From positions 1 through 11,613 of the forward strand of contig DATFWQ010000026.1 of the NCBI GenBank assembly GCA_035259145.1: a stretch of DNA of 11,613 nucleotides. The letters are read 5' to 3'. This DNA is from CF-161 sp035259145 (GTDB lineage Bacteria; Chloroflexota; Dormibacteria; Dormibacterales; Dormibacteraceae). This document shows, one piece after another, positions 5,535 through 11,613 of the stretch. The notes under the pieces are model-generated. The model was not told the DNA's origin and ran no database searches. It was given only the letters and a program-made list of their open reading frames with translations. Made by a program: the position numbers and the translations under genes. Numbering within the stretch: the first letter of the stretch is position 1; the number at the start of each line of letters is the position of its first letter.

Positions 5535-7451
5535 ATGCGCCGTGCGTTTCTACGTCTGATCGCGGTCACCTCGGTTGCCATGCTGGCCTCGGCCTTCTCG
5601 ATCCCGGCTCTGGCGGACCAAGGTGACAATGTCGGATGGGCCCAGTGGGGCCAGAACCAGAAGCACCAGGGCTCTACAACCATCGAGGGACAGGACCTCC
5701 TGTCGGTCCTGGCTGACAAAGTCTACGATCCGTTCACTGCGGCTGAGGAAGCCTCCACCGGCGGCGACCTCCTCGTCCACTACCAGGTCCCGCTCCTGGA
5801 AGGCAACAACGTCTATATGGAGTTCAAGACTGGCTCTTTCACTAGCAACAACACCTGGAACAGCCAGATCTGGAACGAGAAGCGGCTCGCCTGGGAAGAC
5901 GGCAAGCTGGTCGAGAAGTGGAACTTCCAGAGCGACTGGAAGCCGGAGCCTCGGCGTACCGTCGAGATCCTCTGGGAGCCGGTCTTCCATGCAGTCCTTT
6001 CCGGCAACAACATCTACGTGCCCGGCGCCGGCGGCACCATCTTCAAGCTCGACAAGCTGACCGGGGCCAACCTGGGCCGGATCAATCCGTTCGACACGAT
6101 CGACCCCAACGTCTTCGTGGCGGGACCGCTCACAGCCGACAGCCAGGGGAACATCTACTACAACGTGTGGAAGCTGGATCGTGCGGTAGCTCCCGCCCCA
6201 AGTCGGGCCTTTCTGCTCGACAGCTGGCTGGTCAAGGTCAGTAGCGGCGGCACCGTCTCCAAGGTCAGGTACGCGGATCTGATGGCGCCGGCCAGCCCGC
6301 CGACCAACTGCTTCATCAGCTTCGAACCCCAGTTTGTGGCTGCTATAAACACCGTTGTTCCCGGTGTGAGCCCTCCCTGGCCAGCAAGCCCGAGCTCGAC
6401 TCCGCCCATGTATGCGTGTGGGCAGCAGCGGCCGGGCCTCAACATCGCGCCGGCGATCGCCTCCGACGGCACCATCTACACCGGCAGCCGCGCCGCCAAC
6501 AACAGCCGCTACGCCTACCTGGTGGCGGTCAACCCCGACCTGACTCTGCAGTGGGCGGCTTCGCTTCGCGACCGCGGCATCAACGACGGCTGCGGGGTGC
6601 TTATCCCCAACGCCACCCCGGCAAACCCGGTTCAAAAGGGCAAGTGCAGCTTCGACGCGCCAACGGGTGTCGACCCGGCGACAAACCAGCAGCCCGCTGG
6701 CCGGATCATCGACTCCGGCACGGCGTCTCCGACCATCCTGCCCGACGGCAGCGTGCTGTTCGGCTCCTACACGCGCTATAACATCGCCCGCGGCCACCTC
6801 TTCAAGTTCAGCTCGACGGGACAGTTCCAGGCCTCGTTCGATTTCGGCTGGGACGACACACTGGCTGTGGTCCCGGGCCAGAACAACGACTTCTCAATAG
6901 TGATGAAGGACAACCACTACGACGAGGAAGCCGGCTTCTACTGCAACCCGGCGAGCCAGCCGAACAGCCTGATCGTCTGCGACTCGACTGGGACCCCGGC
7001 CGGACCCTTCTACATCACTCAGGTCGATAAGAACCTGGTGCCGCAGTGGAAGTTCCAGAGCACCGAGACCAGGGTCTGCCAGCGCAACCCCGACGGATCG
7101 GTGTCCTGTGTCAATGACGGTTCGCACCCCAAAGGATTCGAGTGGTGCATCAATGCACCGGCGGTCGACGGTCAGGGCAACGTCTACGTCGAGAGCGAGG
7201 ACGGCTTCGTGTACGTCCTCGACCAGGGCCACACCGGCGTCTTCACCACCCCCAAGTTCAAGTTCTTCACCAATCTGGCGGTCGGCGCGGCCTACACACC
7301 CTTCTCGATCGACCAGGCCGGCCTGCTGTACGCCCAGAACAACGGGCACCTGTTTGTGCTCGGCCAGGGCGGCGGCGACGTCAACCAGAACGACCAGAGC
7401 AACGGACCCCACACTGTCGGACACTTCGACCCGGACGGCGGCCAGAACTGA
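5535..7451 (+). CDS. Secreted PQQ-like beta-propeller protein
   Basis: A 638-residue exported protein. The start is ATG 5535, with AGAGGAG at 5520-5526; in-frame GTGs at 5484 and 5529 are less likely. Residues 1-27 are a signal peptide (RR near the start, hydrophobic core, cleavage after PALA). The mature chain begins with WAQWGQNQKHQG, like the WPxFGxDxxxxG opening of PQQ/quinoprotein-like propellers. Blade-like repeats follow: NNIYVPGAGGTIFKLDKLTG, LTADSQGNIYYNVWKL, IASDGTIYTGSR, ILPDGSVLFGSY, VDGQGNVYVESEDGFVYVLD and a final DQAGLLYAQNNGHLFVLG. No dehydrogenase active-site signature is evident, so a binding or structural role is as likely as an enzyme. Nine cysteines in the mature part suggest disulfides formed outside the cytoplasm. 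The low-complexity end after the last blade is rich in Asn, Asp and Gln. Confidence 0.85.
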   Translation: MRRAFLRLIAVTSVAMLASAFSIPALADQGDNVGWAQWGQNQKHQGSTTIEGQDLLSVLADKVYDPFTAAEEASTGGDLLVHYQVPLLEGNNVYMEFKTGSFTSNNTWNSQIWNEKRLAWEDGKLVEKWNFQSDWKPEPRRTVEILWEPVFHAVLSGNNIYVPGAGGTIFKLDKLTGANLGRINPFDTIDPNVFVAGPLTADSQGNIYYNVWKLDRAVAPAPSRAFLLDSWLVKVSSGGTVSKVRYADLMAPASPPTNCFISFEPQFVAAINTVVPGVSPPWPASPSSTPPMYACGQQRPGLNIAPAIASDGTIYTGSRAANNSRYAYLVAVNPDLTLQWAASLRDRGINDGCGVLIPNATPANPVQKGKCSFDAPTGVDPATNQQPAGRIIDSGTASPTILPDGSVLFGSYTRYNIARGHLFKFSSTGQFQASFDFGWDDTLAVVPGQNNDFSIVMKDNHYDEEAGFYCNPASQPNSLIVCDSTGTPAGPFYITQVDKNLVPQWKFQSTETRVCQRNPDGSVSCVNDGSHPKGFEWCINAPAVDGQGNVYVESEDGFVYVLDQGHTGVFTTPKFKFFTNLAVGAAYTPFSIDQAGLLYAQNNGHLFVLGQGGGDVNQNDQSNGPHTVGHFDPDGGQN

Positions 7452-7485
7452 CTAGCTTCTCCTAGACGGTTCTGAACACCTGAAC

Positions 7486-7510
7486 GCCCGGCGGCGCGTC
7501 GCCGCCGGGC
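7486..7510 (+). terminator. Strong hairpin terminator after the PQQ-like protein gene
   Basis: GCCCGGCGGCG (7486-7496), loop CGT, CGCCGCCGGGC (7500-7510): an 11-bp perfect stem followed by TCTTCATT. The hairpin is very stable and the U-tract is weak, as is usual in high-GC genomes. It lies 35 nt after the stop codon. Confidence 0.8.
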
Positions 7511-7817
7511 TCTTCATTGCCCCACACCTGTTATTCCTTTCCCGGCACCCCACGCCCGCCCGCCCCTCGCCGGACGCCACTCCGCGGAGGAGCGCGCGTG
7601 GAACCGTCACATCAACGTTGAGCCACCCGTGACAGTGTGGGTGGCTCGCAACTACTAAGCGGGCGTGTATCAGTCGTTGTTGGCTAGATGGGGTCCATTG
7701 CGTCATCTTGGCCCAGGGCGCGGACCGTACCCATGGGGACGTCCACAATCTACGATGCCGCTGTGCTGATCGGCACGATCCACGATCCCAACTGTGTAGA
7801 CATTGAGGATATTGACC
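7511..7817. other. Intergenic region with one strong hairpin, no gene seen
   Basis: No convincing coding sequence on either strand. The main structure is a 9-bp inverted repeat, GAGCCACCC (7620-7628) with GGGTGGCTC (7639-7647) and a 10-nt loop. It lacks a T-run. It might be a second terminator, or one serving a lost minus-strand gene. Confidence 0.4.
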
Positions 7818-8321
7818 GTGACCAGTAAAAGCGAATCCGTACTGCCCGGCTCCGAGGCTCACCAGCAAGCACTGACACTCGCACAAGAGTCGCCGACACA
7901 ACATGTGCCCCGACACATCAAGAGGGCACAGGTTATGGCCCAGGTGCACGGCTCTGGCCCGATAGGACGCGCGAACGCCTGGCTCGCGGTATTGATCACC
8001 AAGAGCGTCGGCACGATGTACTGCGCGTATCTCTTCACCGTCATCGCGTTCGTGGCGCTACCGTCGGCCATCCAGCAGGGATCAGCAACCGTCCTGATCA
8101 ACTGGATATCTTCGAACTTCTTGCAGTTAGTGCTGCTGCCCATCATCATCGTGGGCCAGAATCTGATATCTGCTATGCAGGATGCCCGGGCGGAGGCCGA
8201 TCACGAGACGCTGACAGCGCTGCATAAGATGAACGTGCAGCAACTTCAGATTCTCGAAGGCCAGGAAAAGATCCTCGAGTTGCTCAAGAGCAGGACATCC
8301 AGCGACACGGAGGTCGCATGA
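7818..8321 (+). CDS. Small membrane protein, DUF1003-like
   Basis: 167 residues from GTG 7818, chosen because TGAGGA at 7804-7809 stands 8 nt upstream; TTG 7803 and 7812 are alternatives. The polar N-terminus is followed by a helix of about residues 66-86 (TMYCAYLFTVIAFVALPSAI) and a second at about 100-118 (FLQLVLLPIIIVGQ). After them comes NLISAMQDARAEADHETLTAL and a charged helical tail that may form a coiled coil (QQLQILEGQEKILELL). The second helix plus GQN...DARAEA is the typical end of DUF1003 and related actinobacterial two-helix proteins. Function unknown. The base composition is less GC-rich than its neighbours. It appears to be a single-gene unit. Confidence 0.7.
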   Translation: MTSKSESVLPGSEAHQQALTLAQESPTQHVPRHIKRAQVMAQVHGSGPIGRANAWLAVLITKSVGTMYCAYLFTVIAFVALPSAIQQGSATVLINWISSNFLQLVLLPIIIVGQNLISAMQDARAEADHETLTALHKMNVQQLQILEGQEKILELLKSRTSSDTEVA

Positions 8322-8963
8322 ACCGCCGCTCAGATTGAGCTGCATTGATTCCGAATCTGGCTGGGCTGAGTTGAGGGGATCGTCCAGCTCAGTGCAGACG
8401 TTGAACATGGCAACGCCTATTTCGGACGATGTCGGCTCAGCCCCAGCGGAAAAACATCATTGCTCACTCCGGACACGCCGCCAGTTCGGACAGCCGGCGC
8501 CGGGGCTCCGCTGAGGGTCCGCTCGCGCTCCCGCAGGGTCCAGGTCGGAGACCTGGCGCGCGGGTGACGTCATCCAGGTCAGCGACGACGCAGTCGATGA
8601 CCGCCCGCATCCGGGTGAGGTTGACGCCGACACCGGAAGTGCTCGGCCAGTCAGCGGCCGGGCGCAGGTTGACCACGGGCGGGTAGCCCCGCTGCAAGCC
8701 GCGGCAGCCACGCCGCGGCACTGCGCAACGACTCCACCTCATCGCACCCTACCTGCCCCGCGACGAGTAATTGCACCCACGGCCTCCCGGATGTCCCACA
8801 GGCTCCCTCTGATTCGCCGTTGCGAGCTGGAGTTGCTCAAAGCCCCCGCGCAGGCCTCTGTTTGGCGGCAGCCATTGACAAACCGACGTAATGCGTGTTA
8901 ACCCTTGGCGGTTCGCCCACGTCGGGTGCGTCATGGCCGCCGGCCTACCGTGAGGGGGGGATT
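8322..8963. other. Gene-poor stretch with possible minus-strand gene remnant
   Basis: No intact gene recognised. On the minus strand a 92-codon frame (8742 down to 8464) contains a fairly protein-like middle, GYPPVVNLRPAADWP then VNLTRMRAVIDCVVADLDDV. In another minus frame just upstream, the sequence reads VESLRSAAAWLPRLAAG, as if the two were once joined and split by a frameshift near 8700. I do not recognise the family. The last 90 bp hold the promoter of the next gene. Confidence 0.35.
8875..8903 (+). promoter_or_regulatory. Candidate promoter of the TAP-like peptidase gene
   Basis: TTGACA at 8875-8880 with TTAACC at 8898-8903 after 17 bp. The -35 is perfect and the -10 weak. The start codon GTG 8964 is about 55 nt beyond the expected transcription start. 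Confidence 0.4.
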
Positions 8964-10598
8964 GTGGTCACAAGAACACGCGCGTTAGTCTCTGCCGCTG
9001 CGCTGGGCCTCATCCTGACCACAGCCGGTCAACCTGTCCCCGCGGCGGCGGCGCAGGCTGCGGTGCCGCTCCTGACCTGGGCCGATTGCGGTGGTGGCTT
9101 CCAGTGCTCGACTGCGTTGGTGCCACTCGACTATCAGCAGCCGCTGGGCCGCAGCATCACGCTGTCAGTGATCCGGCTCCCGGCGGGAGACCCGGCGCAC
9201 CGCATCGGGTCACTGTTCATGAACCCGGGAGGGCCGGGCGGCTCAGGTGTGGCTTTCCTTCGCGCGGTCGGCCAGTTCTTCCCAGCCGAGCTTCGTGCCC
9301 GCTTCGACCTCGTCAGCTTCGACCCGCGGGGGGTGGCGTCAAGCACCCCGGTCCAGTGCTTCCCTAGCTTTGGCGATGAGCTGCGCTTCTTCGCGAGCCT
9401 GCCCCCGTTCCCCGTCACTCCGCAAGAAGACGTGGCCTTCATCGACGCCTTCGCGCAGTTCGACGCCTTCTGTGAGGCACGCAACGCTGATCTGCTGCCG
9501 CACATGTCGACTGCCAATGCCGCTCGCGACATGAATCTGCTGCGTCAGGCAGTCGGCGATGAGAGGCTGACCTATCTGGGCTTCTCCTATGGCACCTATC
9601 TCGGAGCGACCTATGTGAATCTATTTCCGGACCGGGTCCGGGCGGTGACCCTTGACGGTGTCATCGAGCCGATTGAGTGGGCCACCGGTCGGGGCAACCA
9701 AGCGGACAGGCTGCCGTTCTCGACCCGCCTCAAGAGCGACGACGGCGCGTACGAGACGCTGCAGCAGTTCTTCGCCCTGTGCGCTCAGGCCGGCTCGGCT
9801 CGCTGCGCATTCGCCGACGGATCCGCGGAGGGATCCCAGGCTCTCGACCACAAGTTCGACACCCTCACGCAGCGGCTGCTGCAGGCCCCGGTGGTCGTGC
9901 CGACGCCGGGGGGACCCGTGACCGTCACCTACGCAATCGCCGTCCGCCTCACACTGGGGGCGCTCTACAGCCCGTCCGTATGGCCACAACTGGCCGCCGC
10001 GCTCCAGGAGCTCTGGCTGGCCAGCGGGGGTGGAGCCGTGGGCGCGCTGCGGCAGACGCTGGCAATGGCCGCGGCGGGCACGGCCGCCCAGCCGTACCCC
10101 AACGGCATGGATGCCTTTGCGTCGATCGTCTGTGCCGATAGCGACAATCCCCACGACCCGTTCGCCTGGCCTCGTGCGGCCGCCGAGGCCGACCACCGAG
10201 CCCCATTCTTCGGCGCCGCCTGGACTTTCGTCTCCATGCCGTGCGCGAACTGGGCGGCGCGCGACCAGGATCGGTACACCGGTCCATGGGACCGGCCGAC
10301 CAGCAGGTCAGTGCTGCTCGTAGGCAACTTCTTCGACCCCGCCACCAGGTATGAGAGCGCCCTGGCGCTGAGCCACGAGCTGGCCAACGCAAGGCTCCTC
10401 AGCCTCGACGGATGGGGTCACACCGCGTACGCCAAGAGCGCGTGCATCGAGCAGAACGTCGACCGCTACTTGCTCGCTGGGCAGTTGCCGGCGCCGCGAA
10501 CGGTCTGCCGGCCCGACCAACTGCCGTTCGGGCTGAGCACCTCGCCGAAGGACCGAACGGACCAGGTCCTCGCGGTCGCCGCCGCGCCACGGATCTGA
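8964..10598 (+). CDS. Secreted TAP-like alpha/beta hydrolase (S33-type tripeptidyl aminopeptidase family)
   Basis: 544 residues from GTG 8964, which follows a GAGGGGGG ribosome site at 8953-8960. Residues 1-32 form a signal peptide (basic start VTRTR, hydrophobic core, Ala-rich end). The mature protein shows the family pattern in order: CSTALVPLDY near the N-terminus, oxyanion segment NPGGPGGSG (from residue 87), DPRG, nucleophile GFSYGT with Ser208, acid FFDPATR with Asp458 and base GWGHT with His486. It ends with the typical TAP C-terminal domain: SAC...VDRYLLAGQLPAPRTVC. Actinobacterial relatives cleave short peptides from N-termini outside the cell. All catalytic residues are present, so it should be active; the substrate is unknown. 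It is monocistronic by position, with no clear terminator directly after the stop. Confidence 0.9.
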   Translation: MVTRTRALVSAAALGLILTTAGQPVPAAAAQAAVPLLTWADCGGGFQCSTALVPLDYQQPLGRSITLSVIRLPAGDPAHRIGSLFMNPGGPGGSGVAFLRAVGQFFPAELRARFDLVSFDPRGVASSTPVQCFPSFGDELRFFASLPPFPVTPQEDVAFIDAFAQFDAFCEARNADLLPHMSTANAARDMNLLRQAVGDERLTYLGFSYGTYLGATYVNLFPDRVRAVTLDGVIEPIEWATGRGNQADRLPFSTRLKSDDGAYETLQQFFALCAQAGSARCAFADGSAEGSQALDHKFDTLTQRLLQAPVVVPTPGGPVTVTYAIAVRLTLGALYSPSVWPQLAAALQELWLASGGGAVGALRQTLAMAAAGTAAQPYPNGMDAFASIVCADSDNPHDPFAWPRAAAEADHRAPFFGAAWTFVSMPCANWAARDQDRYTGPWDRPTSRSVLLVGNFFDPATRYESALALSHELANARLLSLDGWGHTAYAKSACIEQNVDRYLLAGQLPAPRTVCRPDQLPFGLSTSPKDRTDQVLAVAAAPRI

Positions 10599-10732
10599 AC
10601 GGCGACGGGGTATACAGAGTTGCCGGTGCCCCCGTGCTCTTTGTAGGGCTCGTGACAAAGCTGCTGACGTAGCACAACGTTGGTAAGGTGAGGCGCGGCG
10701 AGCGGGTCGAACGCGTTCAGGGCAGCTGCGGC
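10599..10732. other. Short gap between the peptidase gene and the IS remnants
   Basis: No gene is seen. The stretch 10640-10680 (CTCGTGACAAAGCTGCTGACG) may be the outer end of the insertion sequence whose transposase remnant lies to the right, but its partner inverted repeat could not be identified. Confidence 0.3.
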
Positions 10733-10888
10733 CTGCTGAAGCACGCCGCCCAAACGATCTCGGCGCAGTAACGGCCCGGCCTCTGAGGCTCTGATCGGTG
10801 CCCGCTGCCGAGGCGTGCACCGTCCCTGGCCCTGGTGTGGCCGCGCTTCCTCATTGTGCTCGACGAACTCCCTCAGCACGTTGTAGGG
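10733..10888 (-). pseudogene. Transposase fragment B: C-terminal end of an rve-type integrase
   Basis: On the minus strand, frame from 10888 down, the sequence reads LREFVEHNEEARPHQGQG, then a proline/arginine-rich linker and GPLLRRDRLGGVLQQAA. This matches the C-terminal end of IS481/IS3-like integrases (VL..YV.HYN..RPHQGLGQ.TP ... RRDRLGGLLHEY..A). Only the last 50 or so residues remain; the catalytic DDE core is absent. The frame continues open beyond the family end. Confidence 0.6.
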
Positions 10889-10907
10889 CGCAGAAATCGA
10901 TGTGGAG

Positions 10908-11112
10908 TCAGGCAGCTCGTTCGTAGACGTGGTGCAAGCCGTTGAGGACGGGGCCGCGAGACTACCTTGCCGGTGGACGGGCGAGGGCCTGGCGCAGGAG
11001 TCTTCAGCGCGAGCGACCGGTGGGGCCGATCCTGGTTGTATTAGGTCACGAACTCGGCCAATACCACTCGGACGTGTCTCTGGTCGTGGGCCTACACGAA
11101 GGTGGGCTCCGT
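10908..11112 (-). pseudogene. Transposase fragment A: C-terminal end of a second rve-type integrase, with stops and a frameshift
   Basis: On the minus strand from about 11112 the frame reads TEPTFV, a stop (TAG), then DQRHVRVVLAEFVT, a stop (TAA), then YNQDRPHRSLALKTPAP and GKVVSRP. A one-base frameshift near 10947 is needed to continue into VLNGLHHVYERAA and the final TGA at 10908. The whole is the standard C-terminus of actinobacterial IS integrases (QRHLR.VLAEFV.HYN.DRPHRSL...VLGGLHHVYERAA). Two stops and one frameshift show it is dead. Fragment B follows directly downstream on the same strand and is a different, diverged copy. Confidence 0.65.
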
Positions 11113-11325
11113 CCCAAGCATTCTGAGCTCTAGCAGCCACTCCCGGAGCATCGCCTCAAGGCGGCACTCGTCCGGCTTGTTGCGGCCGAAGGACCGAGTT
11201 CGCCGCAGGGTTGGTGACTCCCGGTCCCCGCCCACTGCCCCGGGTGCGAGGCGCCGGCGCCACGCGCGGCCGACCGCCGATGTCGCCCAGAGCCGTTCCC
11301 CGCTCGCCAGCGCGGGCTGGCGACA

Positions 11326-11366
11326 CCCAACGGTTTTCGAAAACCGCAACGGTTTTGGGCTTTTTT
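11326..11366 (+). terminator. Terminator/attenuator-like structure upstream of selC
   Basis: CGGTTTTCGAAAACCG (11331-11346) is followed by CAA and another CGGTTTT (11350-11356), then GGGC and six T residues (11361-11366). The central AAAACCG can pair with the copy on its left or, via a CAA loop, with the copy on its right; only the second pairing lies directly before the T-run. This would work as a rho-independent terminator, and the left pairing would oppose it. Confidence 0.55.
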
Positions 11367-11483
11367 CCAGCACCTTTTCACCTCCACGGCCACCTCTTGC
11401 CACCTGGTTTCCCAGGCCCCGGAAACGACCGAAACCGGCCCCGCAGAGCCGGTTTCGAGTTCAGGCTAGCCCCTGGAGGGCCT

Positions 11484-11515
11484 TTGAAAAAGGCCCTGGC
11501 GACGTGCGGTAGGCT
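11484..11515 (+). promoter_or_regulatory. selC: Candidate selC promoter
   Basis: TAGGCT at 11510-11515 has the TAnnnT form common for -10 boxes of high-GC bacteria and lies 9 nt before the tRNA, so transcription would begin almost at the mature 5' end. The -35-like TTGAAA at 11484-11489 is 20 bp upstream, longer than ideal, and overlaps the 3' part of a hairpin. Confidence 0.4.
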
Positions 11516-11523
11516 TAGGCCCC

Positions 11524-11613
11524 CGGGGATGTTCGGGGGCTGGTGCCTCCCGCGGTCTTCAAAACCGTCTGTGGGGCGGTGCTGAGCCGTCCCAGGTGGG
11601 TTCGATTCCCATC
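11524..11613 (+). tRNA. selC: Selenocysteine tRNA (anticodon TCA), cut by the window end
   Basis: Carries selenocysteine to UGA codons with SelB. The D-arm is GGGGGC-TGGT-GCCTCC (6-bp stem and 4-nt loop, typical of tRNA-Sec). The anticodon arm is GCGGT-CTTCAAA-ACCGT with anticodon TCA at 11559-11561. A long variable arm follows, TGGGGCGG paired with CCGTCCCA, and then the T-arm GTGGG-TTCGATT-CCCAT. These match bacterial selC gene features. The 5' end is at 11524 or 11525 (the pairing of the last acceptor base is uncertain because the 3' acceptor strand is outside the window). Presence of selC implies that the genome decodes UGA as selenocysteine; selA, selB and selD are not in view and selA or selB may follow to the right. 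Confidence 0.93.

Larger units (their letters stand above)
11113..11523 (+). other. Non-coding stretch rich in hairpins upstream of selC
   Basis: No gene is supported. Perfect or nearly perfect hairpins crowd the second half: TCGCCAGC-GCGG-GCTGGCGA (11304-11323), CGGTTTTCGAAAACCG (11331-11346), CGAAACCGGC-N8-GCCGGTTTCG (11430-11457) and AGGGCCTT-TGAAA-AAGGCCCT (11478-11498). They suggest transcription termination before selC or a structured leader. Confidence 0.5.

Noticed and set aside
5550..6797. Long minus-strand open frame opposite the PQQ-like gene
   Set aside because: Shadow of the plus-strand coding bias; it lacks a ribosome site and a coherent protein pattern.
11304..11498. CRISPR array suggested by repeated hairpins
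   Set aside because: The repeats differ in sequence and spacing; there are no constant direct repeats with unique spacers.
11102..11585. Plus-strand open frames over 11102-11585 as coding genes
   Set aside because: They run through the hairpin cluster and into the tRNA-Sec gene and have low-complexity proline/arginine-rich translations.

Overview
The window is high-GC bacterial DNA with GTG/TTG starts, strong GC bias at third codon positions and sigma70-like promoters. It looks like an actinobacterium or a related high-GC soil lineage. That placement is an inference from composition, from the DUF1003-like and TAP-like hydrolase genes, and from the style of the IS remnants. No ribosomal or other phylogenetic marker is present.

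Layout, left to right. (1) 65-3716: a consensus promoter, then three closely packed genes. They encode a secreted 12-repeat beta-propeller protein, a probable lipoprotein with a DsrE-like domain (apparently starting at a CTG that overlaps the upstream stop), and a CcdA-type membrane thiol-disulfide transporter. The CcdA gene is interrupted by an in-frame TGA at 3459-3461, exactly where the family has its second redox cysteine. A hairpin with a GGUC loop lies 20 nt after this TGA and looks like a bacterial SECIS element. (2) 3717-4249: a decayed VOC (glyoxalase-type) gene. (3) 4250-5125: an alpha/beta hydrolase. (4) 5126-7510: a leader region, a secreted PQQ-like beta-propeller protein rich in cysteine, and a strong terminator. 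(5) 7818-8321: a small DUF1003-like membrane protein. (6) 8322-8963: no recognisable intact gene. (7) 8964-10598: a secreted TAP-like serine peptidase. (8) 10599-11110: two tandem, broken C-terminal pieces of rve-type transposases on the minus strand. (9) 11300-11505: a dense cluster of hairpins. (10) 11524 to the right edge: a selenocysteine tRNA (selC), cut by the window end.

The central observation is that a tRNA-Sec gene and a TGA-interrupted CcdA gene lie in the same window. Together with the SECIS-like hairpin and uninterrupted coding after the TGA, this makes a selenoprotein CcdA (Cys96/Sec215 in the numbering used here) the best reading, rather than a pseudogene or a short protein. 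With the neighbouring secreted propeller and DsrE-like lipoprotein, the operon could form an envelope thiol/selenol redox module. That functional link is inferred; the coding and RNA signals can be seen directly.
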